Below, in pieces: positions 15,254 through 23,977 of a DNA stretch of 64,000 nucleotides; within the stretch, counting starts at the first letter, position 1; each line of letters begins with the position of its first letter. Made by a program: the position numbers and the translations under genes. The DNA lies in NCBI GenBank assembly GCA_017515345.1, contig JAFWFZ010000049.1:62001-126000 (forward strand). Direction: 5' to 3'. The notes beneath the pieces were generated by a model. It did no database searches. It saw nothing but the letters and a program-made list of their open reading frames with translations, and was not told the origin of the DNA. Source of the DNA: Oscillospiraceae bacterium (lineage in GTDB: Bacteria; Bacillota; Clostridia; Oscillospirales; Oscillospiraceae).

Positions 15254-16318
15254 TCAGTCCACGGCCATATCGCAGTAGGCGCACTGCTCCCCGGCGTCCG
15301 TTTTTTTCGTCAGCGGAGGCAGATACGGCTCGAATTTTGTGACGCAGGACGGGTTTTTGCAGACCCGTTCCCCGCCGGGTTCCACCCAGGCCGGAGGGAT
15401 GCGGGGCTGCCGCAGAAGGGTATACAGGAGCGCCATGCGGATGAACATGCCGAAGCGCGCCTGCTCAAAGTAAACGGCGCGGGGATCGGCGTCCACGTCG
15501 GTGGCGATCTCGTCCACCCGGGGCAGCGGATGCATGACGAGCATATGCTCCTTGGCCCGCTCCAGCTTCCGCCGGGTGAGTACATATACGCCCTTGAGCC
15601 GCTCATACTCCAGCGGGTCGATGAACCGCTCCCGCTGGATGCGGGTCATGTACAGCACATCCAGGTTGGGGATGGCCGACTCCAGGTTGGTGATCTCGAT
15701 GTATTTCTGGCCGTGGGCGCGCATGTAGGCCAGCATGTATTCCGGCATGGCCAGGTCCCGGGGCGCGATCAGGTGGAAGCTGATGTTGGGGAATTTGGAG
15801 AGCGCCAGCACCAGGGAGTGGACGGTGCGTCCGTATTTCAGGTCGCCGCACAGGCCCACGTTCAGATTGCCGATGGAGCCGAATTTCCGGCTGATGGTGG
15901 TCAGGTCGGCCAGGGTCTGGGTGGGGTGCATATGGCCGCCGTCGCCGGCGTTGATGAGGGGCACCTCCGAATACAGGGAGGCGGCCATGGCGGCCCCCTC
16001 TCTGGGGTTGCGCATGACGATCACGTCGGCATAGGAGCTGACCATCCGGATCGTGTCCGCCAGCGTCTCGCCCTTGGCGGAGGAGGTGGCGCTGGGATCG
16101 GAGAAGCCGAACACACTGCCCCCCAGCCGCATCATGGCGGTCTGGAAGGAGAAGTTCGTGCGGGTGCTGGGCTCGAAGAACAGGGAGGCCATGACCTTCC
16201 CCCGGCAGGACTCCGCAAAGGCGGCGGGATCCGCGATGATCTCACAGCACAGGGCGTAGAGCTCGTCCCACCACTGTACCGACACATCCTCGATGCTGAT
16301 CAGATTCCTGATATCCAT
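15254..16318 (-). CDS. pyrB: Aspartate carbamoyltransferase with C-terminal PyrI-like zinc tail
   Basis: 354 residues, against about 310 for a plain catalytic chain. Catalytic motifs: FFEPSTRTNFSF (carbamoyl-phosphate loop), KGETLADT, HPTQTLADL, CGDLKYGRTVHSL, TRIQRERF and HPLPRVDEI. It makes carbamoyl-aspartate, the committed step of pyrimidine synthesis. The extra C-terminal 40 residues carry Cys320, Cys325, Cys346 and Cys349 (C-x4-C-x20-C-x2-C) in a CKNPSCVTKFEP...CAYCD context. This closely resembles the zinc site of the PyrI regulatory chain (CPNSNCISHAEP...CKYC), but the nucleotide-binding half of PyrI is absent. It may mimic the catalytic-regulatory contact in cis. The tRNA-operon promoter starts just downstream. 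Confidence 0.92.
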   Translation of the reverse strand: MDIRNLISIEDVSVQWWDELYALCCEIIADPAAFAESCRGKVMASLFFEPSTRTNFSFQTAMMRLGGSVFGFSDPSATSSAKGETLADTIRMVSSYADVIVMRNPREGAAMAASLYSEVPLINAGDGGHMHPTQTLADLTTISRKFGSIGNLNVGLCGDLKYGRTVHSLVLALSKFPNISFHLIAPRDLAMPEYMLAYMRAHGQKYIEITNLESAIPNLDVLYMTRIQRERFIDPLEYERLKGVYVLTRRKLERAKEHMLVMHPLPRVDEIATDVDADPRAVYFEQARFGMFIRMALLYTLLRQPRIPPAWVEPGGERVCKNPSCVTKFEPYLPPLTKKTDAGEQCAYCDMAVD

Positions 16319-16399
16319 GCCGCCGCTCCTTTCTCCCGGATTCTATGCTATTCTAGCACAGCGGAGTGCGCAGCACAAGAAAAAACTCAATTCAAAAAT

Positions 16400-16423
16400 G
16401 CGCGGCCTGGTTTCAGGCCGCGC
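16400..16423 (-). terminator. Terminator after the DUF11 gene
   Basis: A 10-bp GC-rich stem GCGCGGCCTG with a GTTT-type loop. On the minus strand it is followed by CATTTTTG. It lies 21 bases past the DUF11 stop. Confidence 0.7.
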
Positions 16424-16444
16424 GGCGTGTTGCCCTGGGTTTGT

Positions 16445-17296
16445 TTATATCGTACCGGTGATCGTCAGGACGGCGACGCCCGGCGTCGTGATCCAGGCGC
16501 CGGTATCGGGGTCCTGGGCAAAGGTCGCGGCGGGCACGGTGACGGCTCCGGCGGCCGTGGTGAGCAGGCCGGTGGCCTCGCTGTAGGTATACTCGCTCCC
16601 GGTCCAGGGCGTGCCGTTGTAAGTGACGGTGACGCCGGTGAGGATGGGATCGAAGGTATCAGTGATCACAGCTTCCGCGTCCGCACCCGCCTCCGCGTTG
16701 CCGGTGTTCATCAGGGTGAGGGTATAGGTGAGCTGCCCGTTTTCGCTGACCACGGCGGGGGACACGCTCTTGTTCAGGGAGAGCACCGGCTCCGCTGCGA
16801 CAGCGGCTGAGAAAGAGGCGGTGACAGGGGTCGCGCGGCCCGTGCCGGTCACGGAAACCGTGTTCGTGACGGTACTGCCCGCCGCCGGGGGCGCGAACTC
16901 CGTGGCCATTGCCTCATAGATCAGCATGACGCTGCCGCCGGCGGGGATCGCAATGCCCGTGACGGTGAGCGGCGGCCCCGCCGTGACGCTCGGCGCGGGC
17001 TGGCGCTGATCGTTCACATAGTATTGTATGGTATTCGGCACGTATTCCAGGGGATAGAGGGTCAGAACGCCGGACTCGTACGCGCCCAGGTCGTCCGTGA
17101 CCGTGAGCCCGCTGAGGGGCGCTGTGCCGGTATTTGAAATGCTGATGATGTAGGTGACGTCCTCGCCCGGGGCATAGCCGTCCCCCACGGCGGTCTTTGT
17201 GACAGCGAGGGATTCCAGGATCTCGCCCGTGGCAATGTTCGAGGTGGTGGTGACGCCGTTATAGGTCAGCGTCGCCTGATTTGTAAAAGTAGCCAT
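16445..17296 (-). CDS. DUF11 repeat protein without signal peptide
   Basis: 283 residues from ATG 17296, which has GGAGG 8 bases upstream; an upstream extension to 17428 is unsupported. It begins MATFTNQATLTYNGVTTTSN and contains two DUF11 beta-sandwich repeats. The first is LAVTKTAVGDGYAPGEDVTY and the second is LSLNKSVSPAVVSENGQLTY, each with Asn/Gly-rich strands (NTGTAPLSGLTVTD, NTGNAEAGADAEAV). It is rich in Thr, Ala and Val and nearly devoid of Lys and Cys. DUF11 domains normally occur in cell-surface adhesins. Here there is no export signal, LPXTG motif or membrane helix, so export by a non-Sec route or release at lysis/sporulation would be needed. Function unknown. Confidence 0.75.
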   Translation of the reverse strand: MATFTNQATLTYNGVTTTSNIATGEILESLAVTKTAVGDGYAPGEDVTYIISISNTGTAPLSGLTVTDDLGAYESGVLTLYPLEYVPNTIQYYVNDQRQPAPSVTAGPPLTVTGIAIPAGGSVMLIYEAMATEFAPPAAGSTVTNTVSVTGTGRATPVTASFSAAVAAEPVLSLNKSVSPAVVSENGQLTYTLTLMNTGNAEAGADAEAVITDTFDPILTGVTVTYNGTPWTGSEYTYSEATGLLTTAAGAVTVPAATFAQDPDTGAWITTPGVAVLTITGTI

Positions 17297-17413
17297 ATAG
17301 CCAGCCTCCAGTTCAGTTTGTGCACCGCGGCGCGGCGCAGTCCATTCTATGCAGAAGAAGGTCGGTTTGCCCGGGGCCGGGCTCGCGTGCCGGTTTCGTC
17401 CGGAAACAGAAAA

Positions 17414-17444
17414 AACCCGGCGGACCATTTCGGTCCGCCGGGTT
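17414..17444 (-). terminator. Terminator of the exopolysaccharide operon
   Basis: A 13-bp stem AACCCGGCGGACC with its complement. On the minus strand it is followed by TTTTTTCTG, 10 bases after the CpsD stop. Confidence 0.88.
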
Positions 17445-17454
17445 GGGCAAGCGG

Positions 17455-18291
17455 TTATTCGGTCGCTGTTTCGGTTTCCTTTTCGGCCTTTTTCTCCGGC
17501 TTCTTCTCCTCCCTGTCGGAATCCGTTTTGGCCCCGGAGCTCTTGCGGCGGCGGCCGTAACCGTAGCCGTATGCGTAGCTGTAGCCGTGGCCGTAGTTGT
17601 GCTTGTAATAATACTTGTGATCGGTGGTAGGCGCGTTGGCATAGACAAAGCCCAGGATGTTGGCGTTCACCTGCTCAAGCTGCTGGAGCATCCGGCCGAT
17701 GGCCTTGTGCTCGGTAACGCCGTGCTGTACCACCAGCAGGTAGCCGTCCACATGCTCGGCGAGAAGCGCCGCGTCCACGACCACATTGATGGGCGGACAG
17801 TCGAAAATGATGTAATCGAAATGCTGCCGCAGAGCGGCGATCACATTGCCCATGCTCTTGGAGTAAATGAGTCGGGTGGGGTCGGCGGGCAGGGTGCCGG
17901 GGCCGAGCACATAGATCCCGTGCTCCTCATTGTAGTTCACTGCGTCGTCCAGCATGCAGTCGCCGACCAGCAGATCGGAGAGTCCCTTGTCGGACTTCAT
18001 TTTCAGCTTCATCTCCACCGTGGGCAGGCGCAGGTCGCAGTCCACGATGAGCACGCGGCGGCCCAGCTCGGCAAAGGAGATGGTCAGGTTAATGGCGTTG
18101 GTGGATTTGCCCTCGCCCTGGGAGGCGCTGGATACGGCGATGCATTTGCAGCCCTTCTCCGGGAAGGAGAAGGCGATGTTTGTCCGCAGGGTCTTGTAGT
18201 CCTCCTGCATGAGGAAGGAGGAATCCTTGGTGAGCAGGAGCTGCTGGGCGTTTGTCAGCGCGCCGCCGACTTTTTTCTTTGTCTTAGCCAT
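17455..18291 (-). CDS. CpsD/CapB-type bacterial tyrosine kinase with Tyr/Gly-rich tail
   Basis: 278 residues. BY-kinase ATPase motifs: Walker A SSASQGEGKST, Walker A' VLIVDCDLRLP, Walker B YIIFDCPP. It phosphorylates its own C-terminal tyrosine cluster and needs the CpsC membrane partner to control exopolysaccharide polymerisation and export. The tail is HKYYYKHNYGHGYSYAYGYG followed by YG, with nine tyrosines, and then a long Lys/Glu-rich extension. ATG 18291 overlaps the CpsC stop by 8 bases. I prefer it to the upstream start at 18333, because the added residues are only CpsC tail codons read in another frame. Confidence 0.92.
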   Translation of the reverse strand: MAKTKKKVGGALTNAQQLLLTKDSSFLMQEDYKTLRTNIAFSFPEKGCKCIAVSSASQGEGKSTNAINLTISFAELGRRVLIVDCDLRLPTVEMKLKMKSDKGLSDLLVGDCMLDDAVNYNEEHGIYVLGPGTLPADPTRLIYSKSMGNVIAALRQHFDYIIFDCPPINVVVDAALLAEHVDGYLLVVQHGVTEHKAIGRMLQQLEQVNANILGFVYANAPTTDHKYYYKHNYGHGYSYAYGYGYGRRRKSSGAKTDSDREEKKPEKKAEKETETATE

Positions 18292-19090
18292 CGGTTCTTT
18301 CCCTCCTCTTGCCGTAACCGTAACCGTAACCATAACCGTAGCCGTAGCTGTAGGAGCCGTACTTGTGGCCGGAGCTGGCGGTCAGGTCGTGGATCGTGCC
18401 CATGACGGCGTAGCCGTAGCGCTTCATGAGATCGTCCGTCTCCTTCACGCGGTTGTCCATGAACTCCCGGATGATGAGCACCAAAGCCATGAGGACGGCG
18501 CCCAGGATCGCGCCTGTAGCGGCGTAGCGCGTGTAGTTGGGGGAGTAGATGCGGCCGGAATAGGCCGAGGGCGTAATGACCATCAGTGTTGTGCCGCTGA
18601 CGATCCGCGAGACGTACTCGGCGGAGACGGTCTCCATCGCCTGGGAGATCTTGAAGGCGTCCTGCGGGTTCACCACGGTGATGTTCACACGCAGGATCTC
18701 GGTATTGTTCACGGTGCTCACCGATACGATGGAGCCGAGCTGGTTGAGATAGCTCTCGCTGACGCCGGACTGGCGCACAGCCTCCTCCACGACAGGACGG
18801 CTGGAGATGATGGTGGAGAACGTGGTCGTCAGGTTGCGGGAGGTGGTGAGCTCGGTGTTGGTGACCCGATCCTCATCGCCCCGGTAGACGTTGCTGTTGA
18901 TATACGCGGTGAACCAGGAGCGATAGGTGGGCGTAATGAGTACCTTTGCCCCGACAAATGCTATCGCGCCCAGCACGACCGCGGCGATCACGATCAGCCA
19001 CCAACGCTTCAGCAGCGCGTTGAGCAGCGCAAGCAGATCGATCTCGGTCTCATCTGAGCGCAGCTGCGTTCTCTCTGTCTTTTCATTCAT
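18284..19090 (-). CDS. CpsC/Wzz-type chain-length determinant with (Tyr-Gly)n tail
   Basis: 268 residues: an N-terminal cytoplasmic segment, membrane helix (WWLIVIAAVVLGAIAFVGAK), an extracytoplasmic Wzz domain and a second helix (AATGAILGAVLMALVLIIRE). The C-terminal cytoplasmic tail follows. This is the membrane activator of the CpsD kinase and co-regulates polysaccharide length. Unusually, the tail ends in HKYGSYSYGYGYGYGYGYG before a basic end, eight tyrosines in all. It resembles the tyrosine cluster normally found only on the kinase. At the DNA level this is a run of near-perfect 6-bp repeats (about 18311-18352). Operon with the LCP gene upstream. Confidence 0.9.
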   Translation of the reverse strand: MNEKTERTQLRSDETEIDLLALLNALLKRWWLIVIAAVVLGAIAFVGAKVLITPTYRSWFTAYINSNVYRGDEDRVTNTELTTSRNLTTTFSTIISSRPVVEEAVRQSGVSESYLNQLGSIVSVSTVNNTEILRVNITVVNPQDAFKISQAMETVSAEYVSRIVSGTTLMVITPSAYSGRIYSPNYTRYAATGAILGAVLMALVLIIREFMDNRVKETDDLMKRYGYAVMGTIHDLTASSGHKYGSYSYGYGYGYGYGYGKRRERTDG

Positions 19091-19154
19091 ATCGGCAGAC
19101 CTCTTCCTCTGTTATATTTGCACAGCATTCAAGCTGTCTGTTCTCTTCCGTCCC

Positions 19155-20708
19155 TCAGGACAGGGACGCCTGTTCCCCGGCGTAAACCTGGCGGAAAAGC
19201 TCGCTGGCGCGGTGGACCGTGTCCATATCGGGCACCATTACATAGGCGTACTGGCTCAGGGAGTACGGGATCTGGAGATCGCCGTCACCGTCCACGCTGT
19301 AGCCGACCACGTTCCAATCTTCCCCGCCGCTGAGCTGATCCCGAACCAGCTTGCTCAGCACGTCGTATGGGACGTTCGTCTCGAAGCTGCCCTCCAGCGC
19401 GTTCATGAGATCGAAGAAATTCGTCAGAAGCTCCGGGGACATCATCTTTCTGAGGAGCGCCTTGATAACGGCCAGCTGGTTCCGGCCCCTCTGCCGGTCG
19501 CCGGAGGCGAACGCATGGCGCTCCCGCACGAATGCCAGGGCCGCGTCGCCGTCCAGATAATTCTCCCCTTCATAGAAAGTATAACCAAAGGCGGAGAAGG
19601 AGTAGTCCGAGTCGACCGTGACGCCGCCCAGGGTGTTGACGATATCCACGAAGCCGCCGAAGTTGACGCGGAAATAGTAGTCGATGTCGATCCCGTAGAA
19701 GGCGGCCAGGGAGTCCATGCTCACCTGCACGCCGTAGATGCCCGCGTGGGTCAGCTTATCCCGGGCGCCGCCGGAGATGGACAGGGGTACGTAGTAGTCG
19801 CGGGGGGTGGAGACCAGGGCGATCTGCTTCGTCTTCGTATTGATAACGGCGATGATGTTCACATCGTTCCGGCTCCGTTCCACCAGGCCGCTGCGGCTGT
19901 CGATACCGCCGATATACACGGCGAAGGTGCTGCCGTCGCTGCTCCTGATCCTGTCCCCGCCGTCGGCGTATTGATCCGCGGCGTGGGAGGAGTATGACGG
20001 CTGGGGGCTTTGGTCGGGGGCGGCGCCAGGCGCGCCGGCGGGAGCGGGTTCCTCCTCGATCCGGACGGACCAGACCTCACGCATGTTCGATTCCGCGTCC
20101 TCGAGTCCCTCGACCTCGTCCAGAATGGCGACGAAGCCCCGGTTGATCACGATGGCGTCAACGGAGCCGTCCAGCAGCGTCTCCACCAGTGTGGGCAGAC
20201 TGTCGAACGCGTGGACGTCAGGATCAAAGCTGTATGCGGCGCCAAGGCGGCTGACCGCCTCGTCCGTGTTGGCTCGGTCGCGATCCGCGATGATGCCGTA
20301 ACTGAGGCCGCTGGCGCTCCTTTCAAAGTCGCGCGTGTCGGACGCGCGCATGAACACGCTTACGACTGTGGCGTCGGCGGTGGGGGTCGTGATGTTCTCC
20401 ACGGTCTTCCGGGCCTTATGTACATACAGAAAGCCCGCCGCTGCGACGATGCACGCGATGATTGCCAGAACGAGCCCCGCGATGAACGGGCCCTTGCGTT
20501 TTGGGACGATCATCAGCAGGGCGGCGATGATGAAGACGACCGCCATTGCCAGCACCGCGGCGGCCAGGTATTTGATCGGAAGGAAGCCGGTGAAAACCAG
20601 CTCAAAGGTGAGCAGGATCATCGCCAGCGCCACGATGAGCGCCACGAGGATGCCGACGGTGCGCCGGATGACGGCGCCGTTACTGCGGTGGGAATTATCC
20701 ATATTCAT
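19155..20708 (-). CDS. LytR-CpsA-Psr (LCP) family glycopolymer ligase
   Basis: 517 residues with three N-terminal membrane helices and a large extracellular part. A first extracellular region (about 110-210) precedes a Pro/Ala/Gln linker. The LCP catalytic domain follows: VYIGGIDSRSG, RSRNDVNIIAVIN, VSTPRDYYVPL, KLTHAGIYG, LDGDAALAFVRERH and DRQRGRNQL. The conserved Arg and Asp residues bind the polyprenyl pyrophosphate headgroup. LCP enzymes attach polysaccharides or teichoic acids to peptidoglycan. Position between the dehydratase and cpsC indicates it anchors the polymer made by this cluster. An alternative start six bases downstream is possible. Confidence 0.9.
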   Translation of the reverse strand: MNMDNSHRSNGAVIRRTVGILVALIVALAMILLTFELVFTGFLPIKYLAAAVLAMAVVFIIAALLMIVPKRKGPFIAGLVLAIIACIVAAAGFLYVHKARKTVENITTPTADATVVSVFMRASDTRDFERSASGLSYGIIADRDRANTDEAVSRLGAAYSFDPDVHAFDSLPTLVETLLDGSVDAIVINRGFVAILDEVEGLEDAESNMREVWSVRIEEEPAPAGAPGAAPDQSPQPSYSSHAADQYADGGDRIRSSDGSTFAVYIGGIDSRSGLVERSRNDVNIIAVINTKTKQIALVSTPRDYYVPLSISGGARDKLTHAGIYGVQVSMDSLAAFYGIDIDYYFRVNFGGFVDIVNTLGGVTVDSDYSFSAFGYTFYEGENYLDGDAALAFVRERHAFASGDRQRGRNQLAVIKALLRKMMSPELLTNFFDLMNALEGSFETNVPYDVLSKLVRDQLSGGEDWNVVGYSVDGDGDLQIPYSLSQYAYVMVPDMDTVHRASELFRQVYAGEQASLS

Positions 20709-20733
20709 ACCTCAGCCGAAGAGCCGCCGCATC

Positions 20734-22737
20734 TTACGATGCGCTGCAGCGTCTCTCTTCGGGAATACTGTCGGAGGAGTTGGGGGCAGGGCAATAGGTG
20801 GGAACAAGATCCTCCACAAGCTGCTTGATCTCCCCGTCGTTGCGGTAGGCCGCCTCCAGCAGGACGCCCAGCCTTTTCAGGAAATCATCCGCGTCGAAGT
20901 CGATGGGGTGCCCCACATAGATCAGGTCATTGGCCGTTTTCGTGATGTTCTCATCATCCATGAGCTTTTCCTCATAGAGCTTTTCGCCGGGGCGCAGGCC
21001 CGTGTATACGATCTTGATGTCCTCATCGGGCTTGTAGCCGGAGAGCTTGATGAGATTGCGGGCCAGGGTGTCAATCTTCACCGGGCTGCCCATGTCGAGC
21101 ACGAAGACCTCCCCGCCCTTGGCGTAAACGTCCGCCTGGAGCACGAGACTGACCGCCTCGGGGATCGTCATGAAATAACGGATGATGTCGGGGTGGGTGA
21201 CGGTGACGGGGCCGCCAGCGGCGATCTGCCGCTTGAACAGCGGGATGACGGAGCCGTTGGAGCCCAGCACGTTGCCGAACCGCACCGCCACGAACTCGGT
21301 CTTCGGCGGCGTATCCGGCTGAATGGTGAACAGCTCATCCTCGCCGTCCTCCGCATGAGTGTAGAGCGCGGGGATATCGGATACGCGCCCCTCCTTGATC
21401 ATGCGGTCAAAGCTCTGCACGATCATTTCGCATATGCGCTTGGAGGCGCCCATGATATTCGTGGGATTCACTGCCTTGTCGGTGGAGATGAGCACGAACC
21501 GGCTGCAGCCGAACAGCATTGCCGCGTAAGCCGTTTTATAGGTGCCCAGGGCGTTGTTTTTGATGGCCTCGCAGGGGCTGGCCTCCATCAGGGGGACGTG
21601 TTTGTGGGCGGCCGCGTGGTAGACGATATCCGGCCGGTAGTCGCGGAAAACCTGCAGCACCCGGCGGCTGTCGCGCACGGAGCCGATCAGCACCTCCAGA
21701 TCCAGCTCGGGCCGGCTGCGCATCAGTTCCATCTGGAGGTCGTAGGCGCTGTTTTCATAGATGTCAAAGATGATGAGCTTTTTGGGGGAGTGTGCGGCGA
21801 TCTGGCGGCACAGCTCGCTGCCGATGCTGCCGCCGCCGCCGGTGACGAGGATCGTCTTGCCCTCGGTGAAGCGGAGCACCTCCTCGGTGTTGACCCGGAT
21901 GGGCTCCCGCCCCAGCAGATCCTCGATGTCCACGTCTTTCATGGAGCTCACAGTGACCTCGTCGTTCACCAGCTGGTAAATGCCGGGGAGATTCTTGAGC
22001 TCACATCCGGTCTCCTTGCAGATGTTGAGGATGTCCCGCCGGTCCTGGGCGCTGGCGGAGGGGATGGCCACAAAGATCTTGTCGATCGCGAACTTCTTCA
22101 CGTTGAAAAGGATATCGTCCCGGCCGCCGACCACAGGGATCCCGTCAATAGAACGGTACCATTTGCTCTTGTCGTCATCTATGATGCAGAGCACCTGGTA
22201 CCGGGCCACGTTGGAGAACAGCATATCCCGCAGCAGCATCCTGCCCGCCAGGCCGGCGCCGATGAGCATGACCCGCGGCTGGGCAGAGGCGGCGCGCATG
22301 GTTTTCATCCGCTTGCGCTCCATCTGCACGTAGCGGACGGAGAATCGGATACCGATGGTGCAGACGAACTGAAAAACGGTGCCCAGAACGTAATAGGTGA
22401 GGGGCATGCGGTAGAAGATCAGCGTGATGGCCAGGGTGTGGATGGCCGCGGTGATGAGAACGGCCGCGCCGGATCGCGTCAGCTCGTCAAAGCTGGCGAA
22501 CTTCCATATGCTGTTATACAGCTTCATGAGATAATAGACGACGATGCAGACCACCGCGTAAATCGGGACAAAGCTGAGCCAGGCGTGGAGATAACCGTCC
22601 GGAATAACAGAGAACCGACAGTCATAACGGATCCAGAGCGCGAGCCCGAAGGCCAGATTTACGGAAAAAATATCGAACAGGAGCATATACAGGGTGGCGC
22701 CGCGCCATCGGAACAGTTTTTTCTTTTTCGCATCCAT
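20734..22737 (-). CDS. Membrane nucleotide-sugar 4,6-dehydratase (CapD/PglF/WbpM type)
   Basis: 667 residues from ATG 22737, preceded by GAGGAAG. Four membrane helices come first, then a CoA-binding-like Rossmann domain (VMLIGAGLAGRML), then the catalytic SDR domain. The latter has GGGGSIGSELCRQ, AAHKHVPLME, STDKAVNPTNIMGASKR and FGNVLGSNGSVIP. The catalytic position usually occupied by Tyr is Met (NIMGASK), as in inverting 4,6-dehydratases that start bacillosamine or pseudaminic-type sugar synthesis from UDP-GlcNAc (family knowledge). It probably supplies the first unusual sugar of the polysaccharide. A strong promoter lies 88-117 bases upstream. Confidence 0.9.
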   Translation of the reverse strand: MDAKKKKLFRWRGATLYMLLFDIFSVNLAFGLALWIRYDCRFSVIPDGYLHAWLSFVPIYAVVCIVVYYLMKLYNSIWKFASFDELTRSGAAVLITAAIHTLAITLIFYRMPLTYYVLGTVFQFVCTIGIRFSVRYVQMERKRMKTMRAASAQPRVMLIGAGLAGRMLLRDMLFSNVARYQVLCIIDDDKSKWYRSIDGIPVVGGRDDILFNVKKFAIDKIFVAIPSASAQDRRDILNICKETGCELKNLPGIYQLVNDEVTVSSMKDVDIEDLLGREPIRVNTEEVLRFTEGKTILVTGGGGSIGSELCRQIAAHSPKKLIIFDIYENSAYDLQMELMRSRPELDLEVLIGSVRDSRRVLQVFRDYRPDIVYHAAAHKHVPLMEASPCEAIKNNALGTYKTAYAAMLFGCSRFVLISTDKAVNPTNIMGASKRICEMIVQSFDRMIKEGRVSDIPALYTHAEDGEDELFTIQPDTPPKTEFVAVRFGNVLGSNGSVIPLFKRQIAAGGPVTVTHPDIIRYFMTIPEAVSLVLQADVYAKGGEVFVLDMGSPVKIDTLARNLIKLSGYKPDEDIKIVYTGLRPGEKLYEEKLMDDENITKTANDLIYVGHPIDFDADDFLKRLGVLLEAAYRNDGEIKQLVEDLVPTYCPAPNSSDSIPEERRCSAS

Positions 22738-22824
22738 CCGAATAATACTTCCTCGTATATGATTTGCGTTCTTATTGCCGGAAGACGTCCGAAAAAACGG
22801 CTCCCGGCACATCATATTCATGAA

Positions 22825-22854
22825 ATTATACCACGACGAAAAAATCCTTGTCAA
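22825..22854 (-). promoter_or_regulatory. Promoter of the dehydratase-LCP-cpsC-cpsD operon
   Basis: Minus strand TTGACA (22854-22849), an 18-base spacer and consensus TATAAT (22830-22825), about 90 bases before the dehydratase ATG. Confidence 0.82.
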
Positions 22855-22975
22855 GCAACGCAGAGCCCAAACAGGGGCATTGCGGAGCGTGGACAAGAAT
22901 TTTTGCGTATCCGACAAAACGACGGTCAGAAATTGTTACACTTTGTTATTATTTGCGGGAGACTCGCCGCGGCGC

Positions 22976-23686
22976 TCAATTTTCCAGCAGCTCGTCTGCG
23001 TAATCGAACAGCCCGCGAACTTCCCGGCCCAGCTTTTTCTCCATAATATCCATGGCGGGACGCAGGTTCGGCGGCCGGCCGGTCATGTTGTGGCAGTCTG
23101 AAATCAGGAGCTGTGCGTGCCCCTCCCGCACGGTTTTCAGCGCGTGGGATCTGGTGGAAAAGCGGGTGAACGCCTCTGCGCTGATCTGGGTGCGCAGATT
23201 CAGGGCATACAGGTCCTTCAGGGCGGACGGCGTCTGGATCTTGAAGTAACGGTCAATGTGGGCGATCACCGCCTCCAGACCGGTGGAGCGCATGAAATCG
23301 TAGAGGAGCCGGTGGAGCTGTACGTCCCACCGCTCGAAGGGCAGCTCGATCATGAGGAGATTTGTCCCCGAATAGCACAGTTCCTCCGCCCGGCCCCATT
23401 CGGACATGCGCGGCGCCCATGCCACCTCTGCGCCCAGGGAAAGGCGGGGGAGCTTATCCCGCTCCTCCGCGGGGAGCGCGTCGATAGCGGCGCGCAGCGT
23501 GTCCCATGCGGCGGCGCGGCGCTTGAGAAAATGATCCGGCGACTCGGTATCGGGGTAGAAATGGGGCGTCAGAGCGACAGTGCCGACGCCCTGTTCCCGC
23601 TGGGCGATGAGCATCCGGATGCTCATCGCCGGATCCTTGGAGCCATCATCCATCCCGGGCAGGATGTGTGTGTGGAGATCTGTCAT
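22976..23686 (-). CDS. CpsB/CapC (YwqE)-type PHP tyrosine phosphatase
   Basis: 236 residues, PHP metallophosphatase. Metal ligands appear in order: DLHTHILPGMDDGS, ALTPHFY, LSLGAEV, IAHIDRY and SDCHNMTGRPP. CpsB enzymes remove phosphate from the CpsD tyrosine tail and so close the phosphorylation cycle. Here the number of tyrosines on both CpsC and CpsD makes its substrate set unusually large (inference). It has its own promoter and precedes the dehydratase promoter, so it forms a separate transcription unit of the same cluster. Confidence 0.92.
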   Translation of the reverse strand: MTDLHTHILPGMDDGSKDPAMSIRMLIAQREQGVGTVALTPHFYPDTESPDHFLKRRAAAWDTLRAAIDALPAEERDKLPRLSLGAEVAWAPRMSEWGRAEELCYSGTNLLMIELPFERWDVQLHRLLYDFMRSTGLEAVIAHIDRYFKIQTPSALKDLYALNLRTQISAEAFTRFSTRSHALKTVREGHAQLLISDCHNMTGRPPNLRPAMDIMEKKLGREVRGLFDYADELLEN

Positions 23687-23747
23687 GTTGCCTCCCGGCG
23701 CGGGGCGGAGGCCCCGCGGATCTGATACATTTTGTTATTTATCTGTT

Positions 23748-23776
23748 ATTATACAACGCCGTGGCCGGCAAATCAA
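23748..23776 (-). promoter_or_regulatory. Promoter of the cpsB gene
   Basis: Minus strand TTGATT (23776-23771), a 17-base spacer and TATAAT (23753-23748), about 60 bases before ATG 23686. Confidence 0.75.
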
Positions 23777-23977
23777 GGGAGGGCAAGAGAGAACGATCAA
23801 GGGCATTGGGAGAAAATACGAAAAAAATCCAAATCATTTGTATTTTCTGATAAAGCGGCAGGCATGGAATAATAATATAATGGTGTCAAACAGGTGCGGA
23901 ACCGTGATGATACGCGGCGGCAGACGCCATTGGCCTGCCGCGGCGGAGCGAAAAACAATCAGAAAGGATGAAGAACC

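Noticed and set aside
17554..18363. Possible CRISPR-like or minisatellite array
   Set aside because: The short GTAACC/GTAGCC hexamers encode the Tyr/Gly tails in frame; there are no spacers and no cas genes.
20335..23046. 903-residue plus-strand open frame across the dehydratase region
   Set aside because: Antisense shadow of the LCP and dehydratase genes; no family features and it spans a real intergenic promoter.
23876..23881. TATAAT as promoter of the first Fe-ADH
   Set aside because: A consensus -10 is present but I find no acceptable -35 at the right distance, so I did not list it as a promoter.
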